NCBI GenBank assembly: GCA_022414725.1
Contig: CM039467.1
Coordinates: forward strand, 9,472,911 to 9,536,910
Direction of reading: 5' to 3'
DNA length: 64,000 nt
From: Microglena sp. YARC
Lineage: Eukaryota; Chlorophyta; Chlorophyceae; Chlamydomonadales; Chlamydomonadaceae
Under the pieces are notes generated by a model. The model was not told the DNA's origin. It worked only from the letters and a program-made list of their open reading frames with translations, and made no database searches. Positions 10,517-22,291 of the stretch are shown here, in pieces. Numbering within the stretch: the first letter of the stretch is position 1; each line of letters begins with the position of its first letter. The position numbers and the translations under genes were made by a program.

Positions 10517-11002
10517 ATGGAGCAAATCAAGACAGTGCACTATGTGACGAAGGACCCGATTCAAAACCTAAAGGTGAAGGTCACCCTCACTCGCATCAGC
10601 GTCCATAGGTCAAAGACACGCTTGCCCACACCAGGTCAGGCCCTGGAGCCCCCCCCTCCTTCCTCAGGAGGAGCACCTCCGCAGCCTCAGAAGCCCTTCA
10701 GCCCTCAGCAGCTGCCAGCTATTACAGAGCAACCAGGCCAGCAGCAGCAACAACAGCAGCAGGCTCAGCCCCAAAGCACAGCCCCATACCCCATCCCTGC
10801 CAACGCGCCTTCCTCAACTCCACCAGGAGTTGATACATCCATCTCGGGTTTCGATGCCGTCCAGGGAGGGGGGCTGTTGCAGGCAGGACAGCAAGGGCCG
10901 CTACAGCAAGGCCAGCCCCAGCTAGCTCCAACACAGCAGGACCCCCCACTCCAGCAAAGGCCATCGCAACGATCCCAGCAGCAGGCAGCTCCAGTCCAGC
11001 AG
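10517..11002 (+). CDS. gene A exon 1: Q/P-rich protein N-terminus
   Basis: ATG at 10517 starts a 162-codon frame. The first ~40 residues (TVHYVTKDPIQNLKVKVTLT) look globular. The rest is P/Q-rich, with eight consecutive Q near residue 75 and QQGPLQQGQPQ later. The frame ends at CAG|GTGTGA, a plausible donor at a codon boundary (phase 0). If unspliced, it stops one codon later at 11006. The continuation AGPLQQGQIQRQQAL at 14760 is also phase 0 and similar in style, which supports an intron between them. The protein family is not recognised. The start is chosen because it is the first ATG after a CT-rich 5' region and leads the long frame. Confidence 0.65.
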
Positions 11003-11700
11003 GTGTGATTTCACATGTGTGTGTAATGAGTGTGTATATGCAGGAGGAAGCTCCAGTCTAGCAGGTGTGTGTTCACATGTGTGTGTAATGAGTGTGTATA
11101 TGCAGCAGGCAGCTCCAGTCCAGCAGGTGTGTGTTCACATGTGTGTGTAATGAGTGTGTATATGTAGCAGGCAGCTCCAGTCCAGCAGGTGTGTGTTCAC
11201 ATGTGTGTGTAATGAGTGTGTATATGCAGCAGGCAGCTCCAGTCCAGCAGGTGTGTGTTCACATGTGTGTGTAATGAGTGTGTATATGCAGCAGGCAGCT
11301 CCAGTCCAGCAGGTGTGTGTTCACATGTGTGTGTACTGAGTGTGTATATGCAGCAGGCAGCTCCAGTCTAGCAGGTGTGTGTTCACATGTGTGTGTACTG
11401 AGTGTGTATATGCAGCAGGCAGCTCCAGTCCAGCAGGTGTGTGTTCACATGTGTGTGTACTGAGTGTGTATATGCAGCAGGCAGCTCCAGTCTAGCAGGT
11501 GTGTGTTCACATGTGTGTGTACTGAGTGTGTATATGCAGCAGGCAGCTCCAGTCCAGCAGGTGTGTGTTCACATGTGTGTGTAATGAGTGTGTATATGCA
11601 GGAGGAAGCTCCAGTCTAGCAGGTGTGTGTTCACATGTGTGTGTGTGTGTACTGAGTGTGTATATGCAGCAGGTAGCTTCAGTCTAGCAGGTGTGTTTTT
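11003..11700 (+). repeat. 62-bp tandem array copying the exon 1 donor side (QAAPVQQ mini-exon)
   Basis: About eleven copies follow the end of exon 1 with an exact 62-bp period through most of the array. Each unit has a 21-nt block coding QAAPVQQ between TATATGCAG and GTGTGTGTTC, so it carries both an AG and a GT splice dinucleotide. The remaining 41 nt would be a minimal intron. Several copies have CAG changed to TAG within the block (PV*Q), including those near 11060, 11368, 11490, 11615 and 11680. The block repeats the last seven codons of exon 1. Confidence 0.9.
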
Positions 11701-13470
11701 GCATGTGTTTGTGTGTATTGTGAGTGTACTATACATGTGTGAGAAATTATATATTGTGTGTATGTATATTTTGTGAGTGTATTGAGTATGTGTGCGGGTG
11801 TGTGTATTGTGTATGCATGAGTGTGTGCGGGTGTGTGTATTGTGTATGCGTGCGTGTGTGTGGGTGTGTGTATTGTGTATGCGTGAGTGTGTGCGGGTGT
11901 GTGTATTGTGTATGCGTGCGTGTGTGTGGGTGTGTGTATTGTGTATGCGTGAGTGTGTGCGGGTGTGTGTATTGTGTATGCGTGCGTGTGGGCGGGTGTG
12001 TGTATTGTGTATGCGTGCGTGTGTGTGTGTGTGTATTGTGTATACGTGCGTGTGTGCGGGTGTGTGTATTGTGTATGCGTTCGTGTGTGCGGGTGTGTGT
12101 ATTGTGTATGCGTGCGTGTGTGTGGGTGTGTGTATTGTGTATGTGTGCGTGTGTGCGGGTGTGTGTATTGTGTATGCGTGAGTGTGTGCGGGTGTGTGTA
12201 TTGTGTATGCGTGCGTGTGTGTGGGTGTGTGTATTGTGTATACGTGCGTGTGTGCGGGTGTGTGTATTGTGTATGCGTTCGTGTGTGCGGGTGTGTGTAT
12301 TGTGTATGCGTGCGTGTGTGTGGGTGTGTGTATTGTGTATGTGTGCGTGTGTGTGGGTGTGTGTATTGTGTATGCGTGCGTGTGTGTGGGTGTGTGTATT
12401 GTGTATGCGTGGGTGTGTGCCGGTGTGTGTATTGTGTATGTGTGAGTGTGTGTATTGTGCATGTATGCGTGTGTGCGGGTGTGTGTATTGTGTATGTGTG
12501 AGTGTGTGTATTGTGCATGTATGCGTGTGTGCGTATTGTGTATGTGTGTGTATTGTGCATGTGTGCTGGTGTGTGTATTGTGCATGCGTGCGGGTGTGTG
12601 CATTGTGCATGCCTGAGTGTGTATTGTGTGTGTATTATTAATGTATGTGGGTGTGCGTATTGTGTATGTGTGTTTGTGTGCATTGTGTATGTGCGTGTGT
12701 GTACTGTGTATGCGTGAGTGTATGTATTGTGTGTGTATTGTGCACGTGTGTGTGTATTGTATATGCTTGGTTGTGTGTATTGTGTGTGTGTCTTGTGCAT
12801 GTGTGCGGGTATGCGTATTGTTTATGCATGAGTGTGTTTATTTTGTGTGTGCGTGTGTGTGTACTGTGTATGCATGAGTGTGTGTATTTTGTGTGTGCAT
12901 GTGTGTGTACTGTGTATGCCTGATTGTGTGTATTGTGTGTGTGTATTGTGCGGGTGTGCAGGTGTGCAAATTGTTTATGCATGAGTGTGTGTATTTTGTG
13001 TGTGTGTGTACTGTGTATGCGTGAGTGTATGTATTGTGTTTGTATTGTGCACGTGTGTGTGTATTGTGTATGCTTGATTGTGTGTATTGTGTGTATATAT
13101 TGTGCATGTGTGCATGTGTGTGTATTGTTAATGCATGAGTATGTGTATTTTGTGTGTGCGTGTGTGTGTACTGTGTATGCGTGAGTGTATGTATTGTGTG
13201 TGTATAGTGCACGTGTGTGTATTGTGTATGCTTGATTGTGTGTATTGTGTGTGTGTATTGTGCATGTGTGCAGGTGAGTTTTTGTGTATGCGTGAGTATG
13301 TGTATCGTGTGCGTGTGTGTGTACTATGTATGCGGACTATTTCGTGTGTGTATTGTGCATGTGTGTGTATTGTGTATGCGAGAGTGCGTGTATTGTGTGT
13401 GTGCATTGTTCATGTGTGCGGATGTGCATGTTGTGTATGCGTGAGTGGGTGTACTGTGTGTGTGCGAACA
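11700..13470 (+). repeat. 1.77-kb GT-rich satellite (~31-bp units)
   Basis: The core is TGTGCGGGTGTGTGTATTGTGTATGCG-like units with drift in copies toward 13.4 kb. All long cysteine/valine or histidine/threonine frames across it are repeat artefacts. It lies in the intron between gene A exon 1 and the exon at 14760. Confidence 0.9.
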
Positions 13471-14759
13471 ATCGATTGACTGCAGGCTGGCCCCAGTGTA
13501 AGGCTGCCCCCCTCAACCTCACACCTCGTAATAAGGCGAACCATTCATTCATTTATTTATTTATGTAAACAACTGACGCATGTGAACAACTGATTGTATG
13601 CAGGCTGGCCCATTGCAACAAGATCAAATTCAGCGCCAGCAAGCTCTAGGTGATAGTTCCCTTCGCCTCAACACCCTACAAGAAACACACTGACGCCTGT
13701 AAACACCTGATTCATGTGAACAACTGATTGACTGCAGGCTGGCCCATTGCAACAAGGTTAGATTCAGCGCCATTTAGCTCTGGGTGGAAGCGCCCTTCGA
13801 CTCAACACCCTACAAGAAAATCACTGACGCTTGTAACCAACTTATTCATGTGAATAACTGATTGACTGCAGGCTGGCCCATTGCAACAAGGTCAGATTCA
13901 ATGCCAGCAAGCTCTAAATGGAAGTGCCCTTTGACTCAATACCCTACAAGAAAAGCACTGAGGCTTTTAATCAACTGATTCATGTGAACAACTGATTAAA
14001 TGCAGGCTGGCCCATTGCAACAATTTCAGATTCAGCGCCAGAAAGCTCTAGGTGGAAGTGCCCTTTGACTCAATACCCTACAAGAAATGCACTGACGCTT
14101 GTAACCGACTGATTCATGTGAAAAACTGATTGACTGCAGGCTGGCCCCAGTGCAACAAAGCCAGATTCAGCGCCAGCAAGCTCTAGGCGGAAGCGCCCAT
14201 GTACTCAACACCCTATAAGAAACACACTGACGCTTGTAATCAACTGATTCATGTGAACAACTGATTGACTGCAGGCTGGACCCAGTGCAGACAAACAGCC
14301 CCCCCCCCCCCCCCCCCCCCTCTCAACCTCACACCTCGTAATAAGGCATACCATTCATTCATTTTGTTTATTCATTTCAACAACCGATTGACTGCAAGCT
14401 GTCCCCAGTGCAAGCAAACAGACTGCCCCCCCTCAACCTCACACCTCATTATAAGGCACATCATTCGTTTATCGATTTATTTATTTATTCATGTGAACAG
14501 CTGATTGACTGCAGGCTTCCCCAATGCAACAAGGTCATATTCAGTACCAGCAAGCTCTGGGTGAAGGTGGAAGTGCCCTTCGAACCAACACCCTTTAATA
14601 AAAGCACTGACGCTTGCAGCCAACTGATAGACTGCAGGCTGGCCCCAGTGCAAGCAAACAGGCTCCCCCCCCCCCCCCCCCCCCCTCAACCTCACACCTC
14701 GTAATAAGGCGTACCATTCATTTATGTATTTATTCATGTGAACAACTGATTGGCTGCAG
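13471..14759 (+). repeat. ~125-135-bp tandem array copying the acceptor side of the next exon
   Basis: About ten imperfect copies precede the complete exon at 14760. Each begins after CTGCAG with GCTGGCCCATTGCAACAAGG, then CAGATTCAGCGCCAGCAAGC, as the true exon does. Starts lie near 13485, 13604, 13738, 13871, 14005, 14140, 14274, 14390, 14514 and 14637. Some copies lose the exon body and hold C runs (14288-14321, 14664-14686). The copies stop short of the exon's 3' half. Confidence 0.88.
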
Positions 14760-15024
14760 GCTGGCCCATTGCAACAAGGTCAGATTCAGCGCCAGCAAGC
14801 TCTAGGTGAAAGTGCCCTTCGACTTAAGAACCTAGCTCCAAGCCGCACGTCGGCCTCTGGTGGGGCTCCCCCTGCTGACACACCTGCCCTCAAGCCAACC
14901 AATTCAGTTGGCTTACCAATGCCCCCCCCTGGCAGCAAGAAGTTCTTTTCACCTTTGAGCAGCAGCCTGAACGATACCACTGGGATTGCAGACCAACCCA
15001 AGAAAGGCCAGCCCATTGGCGAAG
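14760..15024 (+). CDS. gene A exon: AGPLQQGQIQRQQAL...
   Basis: The exon lies between GGCTGCAG and GAAG|GTGCGT. It reads AGPLQQGQIQRQQALGESA, then a P/S/A-rich linker, then LNDTTGIADQPKKGQPIGE, ending in phase 1. The first codon is in phase 0, matching exon 1. The phase-1 end joins the next exon (CTGACGAAGG) to give A-D-E-G-R-Y-G, so the join is coherent. Function unknown. Confidence 0.7.
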
Positions 15025-15400
15025 GTGCGTGTCTGGTGGTGCTTCTGGTCTGTATCACCTCACCTCACCTGTCTGCGCCCTTTTTCTATTCTGTACGGTC
15101 TCTATGCCCTTTTTCTCCTCTGAGCAGCAGCCTGAACGATACCACTGGGATTGCAGACCAACCCAAGAAAGGCCAGCCCATTGGCGAAGGTGCGTGTCTG
15201 GTGGTGCTTCTGGTCTGTATCACCTCACCTCACCTCACCTCTCTACGCCCTTTTTCTATTCTGTACGGTCTCTATGCCCTTTTTCTCCTCTGAGCAGCAG
15301 CCTGAACGATACCACTGAGATTGCAGACCAACCCAAGAAAGGCCAGCCTCTTGGCGAAGGTGCGTGTCTAGCGGTGCTTCTGGTCTGTATCACCTCACAT
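15025..15400 (+). repeat. ~165-170-bp array copying the donor side of the preceding exon
   Basis: Two further copies of the exon's last ~65 nt plus intron start follow the exon. They reuse CTCTGAGCAG as acceptor and GGCGAAG|GTGCG as donor (donors near 15190 and 15360). The last copy carries changes such as GGGATT to GAGATT. Confidence 0.88.
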
Positions 15401-16097
15401 CACCCCTGCTCTGCATGTGACAAAGGGCGGTACAGCGCCTCCGGTCTGTACCCCCAGCACGTTCAAATATAGCTGTTTTTGAATAGCCACCCACAGAAAC
15501 GGCGCTGATAATCTCAAATTTCCCCCTTGCTCTGCAGCTGAAGAGGGGCGGTATGGCGCCTCATGTCTGTACCCCCAGCACGCTCGGATATAGCTGTTTT
15601 TTGAATAGCCATCCACAGAAACGGCGCTGCTAATCTCAAATCTCCCCCATGCTCCGCAGCTGACAAAGGGCGATACGGTGCTGCTGGTGTCTACCCCCTA
15701 CAAGGGAACCCTCCCTACCAACAGCTCCCATACAGCTCCCCACAAGCAGGCTGTGCTGCTGTTATTGTAGTCATAAACATAATAAGTACCTCTCCCAACA
15801 CAACACAACACAACACAGTTTTTATTTTTTACCCTGTTAGCAAATACCGAGTTTTTATCTCCACCCTGCTCTGCAGCTGACAAAGGGCGATACGGTGCTG
15901 CTGGTCTCTACTCCCAGCAAGGGAACCCTCCCTACCAACAGCTCCCATACGGCTCCCAGCAAGCAGGCTGTGCTGCTGGCTGTTATTGTAGTCATAAACA
16001 TAAGAAGTACCTCTCCCCAAACAACACAACACAACACAACACAACACAGTTTACCTTGTTACAAATACTGAGTTGTAATCTCCACCCTGCTCTGCAG
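15401..16097 (+). repeat. array copying the acceptor side of the next exon (AD-GRYGAAGVYP)
   Basis: Four copies precede the complete exon at 16098, starting near 15417, 15538, 15660 and 15877. Each has CTCTGCAG or a variant, then CTGACAAAGGGCGATACGG. The first copy has lost its acceptor (CTGCATGTGAC). Copies three and four extend further into the exon (NPPYQQLPY). ACACAACACA simple repeats fill part of the gaps. Confidence 0.87.
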
Positions 16098-17378
16098 CTG
16101 ACGAAGGACGATACGGTGCTGCTGGTGTCTACCCCCCAGCAAGGGACACCCTCCCTACAACAGCCTCAGTACGGCTCACCACAAGCAGGCCAACAGGGGG
16201 GCCGGCAGGAAATCCAGGCCCAGGGCGGGCAGTACGCTCAGCAGTACAACAACCAGGGAGGCTACAGCCAGCAGGGCGCCCCCCTGCAAGGGCTGCAGGG
16301 GGGCCTAGTCCAGCAGGGAGGGCAGGGGTACGAGCAGCAAGGAGGGCACAAACCCACAAGGGGTCCGGAACCGCAAAACTTCAACCCCAACTGCTACAGT
16401 CCCCTCCCCAACAGGGCACCTGGCCCAGGGTTACAGCCAACAGTATGATCTATCCCCCCCTGATGTTGGCCAAACATACGGGCAGCAGCAACTGCTACAA
16501 TCCCCTCCCCAACAGCCCCCCGGCCAGGGTTACAATCCCAACTTGATCTGTCCCCCCCTGATGTCGGCCAATATAACGGGCAACAGCAGCAGCAGCAGCA
16601 ACAGTATACCGACCCTGACTACCAATCAAGTTACACAAATCCTATGAACGGTGGTGGCAGTCCACCTCAGCCGGGCCTGCTTGGCCAAGGTGGTTTCGGA
16701 GCAAGCGGCATGGCAAGCCAGTATACCCAAGGACAGCAGCAGCAGCAGCAGTACGGTCAGGGTGAACTGCAGTACGGTCAGGGTGAGCTGGGGTACGGGC
16801 AGCAACAGCAGTTTGGCCCAGGCCAACCAGGCTTCAGTGGGCAGTACCCTCAGCAGTACACTACCCAGTCCATGGGTTGGGATGACCCGAACGCAGTCGC
16901 ACAATGGCAGGCCCAGGCCCCCCAATTCGACCCTGCCACGGTCAGTTCACCACTGGGGGGTGCGCTGCAATTCGGGGGCTGGCCAACCAGGGGGGGGCTA
17001 CGCCCATGGGCATGTACCAGACCCAACCTCACCCGACCGACCAGTTCTCCTTCCCCAGCCTACCCAACCCAACCAACACAAACCCATCCCAGCCCGCCTT
17101 GAGTTTTGGCGTGGGCCCAGATGGCACCCCTCTGCTCTACGCCGGGCTCCGAGGGCGGGGCCTACAGTTTCGGGCAGCTGACCAACTTCCCCGACTACCT
17201 CTCCTCCTCCGCTGCTGCCCAGTACACCGGCTGGCCTATGACCACTGCCCCGGACGGGTCAAGCATGCCTGCACCCATGGGTCCTGACGGTCTCCCATTG
17301 CCCATGCATGCCTATCCTATCATCGCCCCAATGGACAACCCCGTGATCGGCCCCGAACGGCCAGCCATGATGCGGTAG
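16098..17378 (+). CDS. gene A large exon: Q/G/Y-rich prion-like region
   Basis: After TCTGCAG the exon reads AD-GRYGAAGVYP, then a long stretch rich in Q, G and Y: GGQYAQQYNNQGGYSQQG, GQYNGQQQQQ, YGQGELQYGQGELGYGQQQQ. It ends in a P/G-rich part with repeated GPDG (GPDGTPLLYAG, FGQLTNFPDYLSSSAAAQYT, APMGPDGLPLP). At least four frame changes are needed, at C runs near 16130 and 16548 and near 16985 and 17130, so either the exon is decaying or the assembly has indels. The composition resembles intrinsically disordered, phase-separating proteins such as adhesives, RNA-binding tails or secreted scaffolds. No folded domain is recognised. Confidence 0.6.
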
Positions 17379-18990
17379 GACAGCCACACCATTATGATCT
17401 ACCCCCCCCCACCCACCCCCTTTCACCACCACCACACGCACACACACACATTCACACACACACACATGGGTCCTGACGGCCCAGCCCATGATGGTAGGAC
17501 AGCCACAACCATTATGATCTACCCCCCCCCCCCCCCCCCTTCCCACCACCACCACACATGGTTATTACACGCACACACACAAGATACATTCACACACACA
17601 CACATGGGTCCTGACGGCCAGCCCATGATGGTAGGACAGCCACAACCATTATGATCTACCCCCCGCCCCCCCCCCCTTCCACACCACCACACGCACACAC
17701 ACACACACATTCACACACACACATAGGCCCCGACAGCCAGCCCATGATGGTAGGACAGCCACACCATTATGATCTACGCCCCCCCCCCTCCCCCCCCCCC
17801 CCCCCCTTCCACCACCACCACACACGCACACACACACATGGGTCCTGACGGCCAGACCATGATGGCAAGCCAGCTACAACTCCAAGCTTTATGATTTACC
17901 CCCCACTCCACCTACCTACCACCTACCCACCCACCTACCTGCCCATCCACCCCCCCGCGCATGCCTATCCTATTATTGGCCAAATGGCCAGCCCGTGATA
18001 GGCCCGACGGCCAGCCCATGATGGTAGGAACAGCCACACCATTATGATCTACCCCCCCCCCCCCCCCTGCCCCCCCCCCCCCCCTTCCACCACCACCACA
18101 CACGCACACACACACATGGGTCCTGACGGCCAGACCATGATGGCAAGCCAGCTACAACTCCAAACGTTACGATTTAACCCCCCCACTCCCACTACCTACC
18201 CACCTATCCCACCCACCTCCCTGCCCATTCCACCCCCACCCGTGCATGCCTATCCTATCATCGGCCCATGAACAACCCGTGATCGGCCCTGACGGCCAGC
18301 CTTTGATGGTAGGACAGCCAGCACACCATTATGATCTGCCCCCCCCACCCACCCCCTTCCACCACCACACACACGCGCACACACACACATTCACACACAC
18401 ACACATGGGTCCTGTCGGCCAGCCCATGATGGTAGGACAGCCACAATATTATGATCTACCCCCCCCCCCCCCCTCTTCCACCACCACCACACACGCCACA
18501 CGCACACACACACATGGGTCCTGACGGCCAGACCATGATGGCAAGCCAGCTACAACTCCAAACGTTACGATTTACCCCCACTGTTTGGTTGTATTCCACC
18601 TACCTACCCACCTACCCACCACCTCCCTGCCCATCCACCCCACCCGTGCAATGCCTATCCTATCATCGGCCCCAATGAACAACCCGTGATCGGTCCCCTG
18701 ACGGCCAGCCTTTGATGGTAGGACAGCCACACCATTATGATCTGCCCCCCCACCCACCCCCTTCCACCACCACACACGCGCACACACACACATTCACACA
18801 CACACACATGGGTCCTGTCGGCCAGGCCCATGATGGTAGGACAGCCAGCAATATTATGATCTACCCCCCCCCCCCCCCTCTTCCACCACCACACACACGC
18901 ACTACACACACATTCACACATCACACAGGTCCCTGACGGCCAGCCCATGATGGTTAGGACAGCCACACTTTATATGATTTACCCTGCGCC
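17379..18990 (+). repeat. array copying the GPDGQPMMVGQP exon edge with CA/C-run spacers
   Basis: About eleven units repeat GGTCCTGACGGCCAGCCCAT then GATGGTAGGACAGCCACACC and ATTATGATCTACC, followed by long C runs and CACACA tracts. Some units alternate with TACAACTCCAAACGTTACGA and CATGCCTATCCTATCATCGG blocks, giving a higher-order repeat of roughly 280-410 bp. The unit matches the end of the preceding exon (GPDGLP...HAYPIIAP...GPERPAMM), so these are donor-side copies. Confidence 0.82.
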
Positions 18991-19083
18991 CTCCCCCACC
19001 CCCACCCCCACCCCACATTGATTGCCCCACCCCACACCCCACCCCACCCCACCCATTCACCTACCCACCCTCCAACCCTATCC

Positions 19084-19620
19084 ACCCTCGAAGGGTTACA
19101 GGCCTGTGGATGCGGTTGCCGCCGCCGCTGCTGGCATGTAGTAGCCCCCCCCCCCCCCCCCCCCCCCCCCAGACACACACACACACCCTGTTCACCTAAC
19201 CTATCCACCCCCCACCTACCCACGCCACCTAATCCCACCCTCGTAGGGTTATGGGCCTGTGGATGCCGTCGCTGTGGGCCGCAGCCGCCGCTGCTGGCAA
19301 TGCAGTCCCCCCCCCCCCCCCCCCCCCCACACACACCACACCGAGTACCCACCCTCACCCACCCTACCCAACCACCCTTGTAGGGTTACGGGCCGGTTGA
19401 TGGCGGTCGCTGCAGCCCGCAGCCGCACTTGCTGCTGACATGCAGTACGCCCCCCACCCCCTCCATACACACACATACACACACCATCCACCCTCCCCCC
19501 ACGTACCCACCCACCGCCCCACCCCACCCTCGTAGGGTTACGGGCCGGTTGATGCGGTCGCCGCCGCCCGCAGCCGCTGCTGCTGGCATGCAGTACGGCT
19601 CACAAGGTGGCGGTCCTATA
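19084..19620 (+). repeat. ~150-bp array: GYGPVDAVAAA exon edge, four copies
   Basis: Copies start after TAG or AAG near 19094, 19247, 19384 and 19536 with GGTTACGGGCCGGTTGATGC-like sequence coding GYGPVDAV followed by an alanine run. The last copy is longest and continues to GMQYGSQGGGPIG in one frame. Long C runs and CA tracts separate copies. Confidence 0.82.
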
Positions 19621-20690
19621 GGGCGCCACCTGGCAACAGCCTGGCTAATGGCAATGCCATCGCACGGCCCCCTCAGAAGTTTGCAGTCACACGCACATTC
19701 GGCTGGCAGGTGCGGGCTGAGCAATATGTTTTTTAACAAACTTTATAAAACCCCAAACCTCCTTTATGCAACCCACCCCCTCACACGATCATTCTGTTGG
19801 CAGGTATGGGCTGAGCAATATGATATTTGGGGTGAAGTGAAAAAAGAAAGGCCTGCATTGCCTGCCCCCCCCCTCCCCCCCCCCCCCCCACTCACACACA
19901 CACACACACACTCACACGAATATTTGGCTGGCAGGTGCGTGCTGGTGCGATATGCTTTTTACTTGTTATAATAACCCCATACCGCTTTCATGCAAATCCC
20001 TCCCCCCTCCCCCTCCCCCACCCCACCCACCCACTCACCCCACACACATCTACACTCACCATACACACGAACATTCGGCTGGCAGGTGCGTGCTGTGCGA
20101 TATGCTTTTTATTTGTAATAAAACCCACACCGCCTTCTCCCCCCCCCCCCCCCCCCCCCACACACACACACCTACACTCTCTCACACACACACATTCGGT
20201 TGGCAGGTGCGTAATGTGGCAATATGTTTTTTACTTGTTATAAACCCAAACCACCTTCATGCCCCCCACACCCACACCACCCACCACCCACCCACACACC
20301 CACACCCACAAACAGCCACACACACACACACACATTCGGTTGGCAGGTGTGGTGCAATGCCAATATAATTTTCACACCTTCTCATGAATTTGAGGTATAG
20401 GAAAAAAATGAAATAACTGCAGGGTGGAAAAAATAAAAAAAGTGCTCAGCAGTTCAGCCCCTCCCCCCCCCCCCCCCCCCCCCCATTCAGCCGGCAGGTG
20501 CGTGCTGCATTCATGGGTATAGCAAAAAAAGGGAAATGCCTGCAGGGTGCCCACCTGGCAACAGCCTGGCAATGGCATGCCATCAACGTACAGACCCCCT
20601 GAGTGTGAAGAGCAGTATGTTTTTTACTTGTCATGACATTTGAGGTAAAGTGCAAAAAAAAGAATGCCTGAACATGAAAAAGAGTTCAGC
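19621..20690 (+). repeat. array with TTCGGCTGGCAG|GTGCGTGCTG edge, ~7 copies
   Basis: CACACATTCGGCTGGCAG followed by GTGCGTGCTG(AG)CAATATG recurs near 19692, 19790, 19923, 20070, 20195, 20333 and 20487, each after a C run or CA tract. The fullest coding reading is RTFGWQVRAEQYDIWGEVKKE at about 19793-19855. Either GGCAG is the acceptor or CAG|GTGCGT is the donor, and the sequence does not decide. A block GCCACCTGGCAACAGCCTGG appears at 19624 and again near 20550. Confidence 0.75.
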
Positions 20691-21410
20691 AGTTCAGCCC
20701 CCCCCCCCCCTCCATCCCCACCCTACCCCTACGCCTACCCTCCCACGCCCACCCCACCCATCCAAACCAACCAACCTAACTAACCCACCCACCCGCCCCC
20801 ACCGCCACCCAAAATACTGTTGCAGGGAGAAAGCGTTCAGCTCATCCGAGATGACAGCAGGCGGACAACCCCATGAGCATTAGCGCAAAAAGAAAATGAA
20901 TCCGAGAAACATTGCAGATCATCCCCTTACCCAACCCACCCAACCCTCCCCCACCCCCTCCCCATCCCCCACGCCCACCCAGCCCCACCCCCACCCACCC
21001 TAAAATACTGCTACAGGGAAAAAAGTGTTCAGCTCATCCGTGATCACAGCAGCGCGGCGCCCAGGGGCAGCAGCGTGTGCAGAAGGAGCTGAACACAACA
21101 CAGGGGCTGGCCACACACACACACGCACTACTACCCCCCCCACACCCACACCACCCACCACCCACCCACAACCCAACATACACACAACGCACACACGCTC
21201 AAATACTGTTGTCAGGAAAAAGTGGTTTCAGCTCATCCGAGATCACAGCAGCAGGAGCCCAGGAGCAGCAGCGTGTGCAGGAGGAGCAGAACAACGCCAT
21301 AGGGGGGACTGGCACAACAACTGGGGGCGCCCCAGGACAAACCCAGCAACGGGCCCGGTGGGAAGTCCAGGCGAAATGCAGCTGTTGGGTCGAATCAGGG
21401 GCCTAAAAGA
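20691..21410 (+). repeat. ~195-bp array: GEKVFQLIRDHSS exon edge, three copies
   Basis: Copies start after TGCAG or CAG at 20826, 21017 and 21216 with GG(A)GAAAAAGTGTTCAGCTCATCCG-like sequence. The last and longest reads on through AQEQQRVQEEQNNAIGGTGTTTGGAPGQTQQRARWEVQ, suggesting the complete exon is about 21216-21400. A one-base difference between GEKVFQLIRD and AQEQQRVQEE frames implies an indel. Spacers are C-rich. Confidence 0.75.
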
Positions 21411-21740
21411 CACCGGCTCCTGATGGTAGGTTGCGTGGTTTGAAGGTCTTGTTGGGCAGAGCCTGGTGGAAGTCCAGCGCGAAATGCTGCTGTTGGGTCC
21501 ACAATCAGGGGCCTAAAGACACAGGCCTGATGGTAGGTTGCGTGTTTAAGGTCTTGTTGGCGGAGCCTGGTGGAAGTCTAGGCGAAATGCAGCTTTTGGG
21601 TCGAACCAGGGGCCTAAAGACACAGGCCTGATGGTAGGTTGTGTGTTGTAAGCTTTTGCTGGTGGGCCCTGTGGAAGTCCACGCTTAATGCAGCTGTTGG
21701 GTCCTAGTAGGGGCCCAAAGACACGGGCCTGATGGGAGGT
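21370..21740 (+). repeat. ~105-bp array ending GATG|GTAGGTTGCGTG, four copies
   Basis: Units contain GGAAGTCCAGGCGAAATGCAG, CTGTTGGGTC, AGGGGCCTAAAGACACAGGC and CTGATGGTAGGTTGCGTG near 21365, 21468, 21570 and 21670. The putative donor GTAGGTTGCG is preserved in most copies. They follow the RARWEVQ exon and look like its donor-side copies. Confidence 0.78.
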
Positions 21741-22291
21741 TGCGTGTTTGACCTACCTACCTACCTATCTACCTACCCCTGTATATAGTAGGCAGGTAGG
21801 TAGGTTCCAGTTTCCTAACCATGTAGTAGTACAGCGTACACACCTGAATACACACCTAATAAAGCTTGTTCAGTAACACAGGGTGACGTAACGCCTGAGT
21901 ACACACCACCTCCTGGTTTGAACAAAGCACCATCCACCTATCAACCTTCCTACCTACGTAGCCCTGAATTATGTCCAGTCCCTTGCCAGTGTATAGTACA
22001 GCGTACTAACCTAATAAAGCTTGTTCAGTAACACAGGGTGACGTAACACCTGAATACACACCGGACAAAGCTTGTTTGATCCCACAGGGTGACCAGTCCG
22101 AGGGCTCCGTCCTGTTGACATGCGTCTTTAAAATACTAATTTGAATGTTGTGAAGTACACAAATAATACATATTTCATATATTCATCAATTCATACTGTA
22201 TATTGTGTATAGGCCTTATGAACTCTTTCTAGCAAGGCCGGGTGACGTATCACCTGAATGCACACCTGATAAATCGTGTTTGATACTACAG
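21741..22291 (+). repeat. acceptor-side copies of the GDQSEGSVLLTYVQ exon and AGCTTGTT repeats
   Basis: The segment contains CTACCTAC simple repeats, then units of CAGGGTGACGTAACGCCTGA, ACACACCTGATAAAGCTTGT and a cassette GGTGACCAGTCCGAGGGCTC starting at 22088 that stops after ~40 nt. The cassette is the 5' end of the exon complete at 22549. Confidence 0.75.

Noticed and set aside
11569..12981. Long H/T/Q-rich and C/V-rich frames on both strands
   Set aside because: They are translations of a GT/CA satellite with ~31-bp units and have no codon structure.
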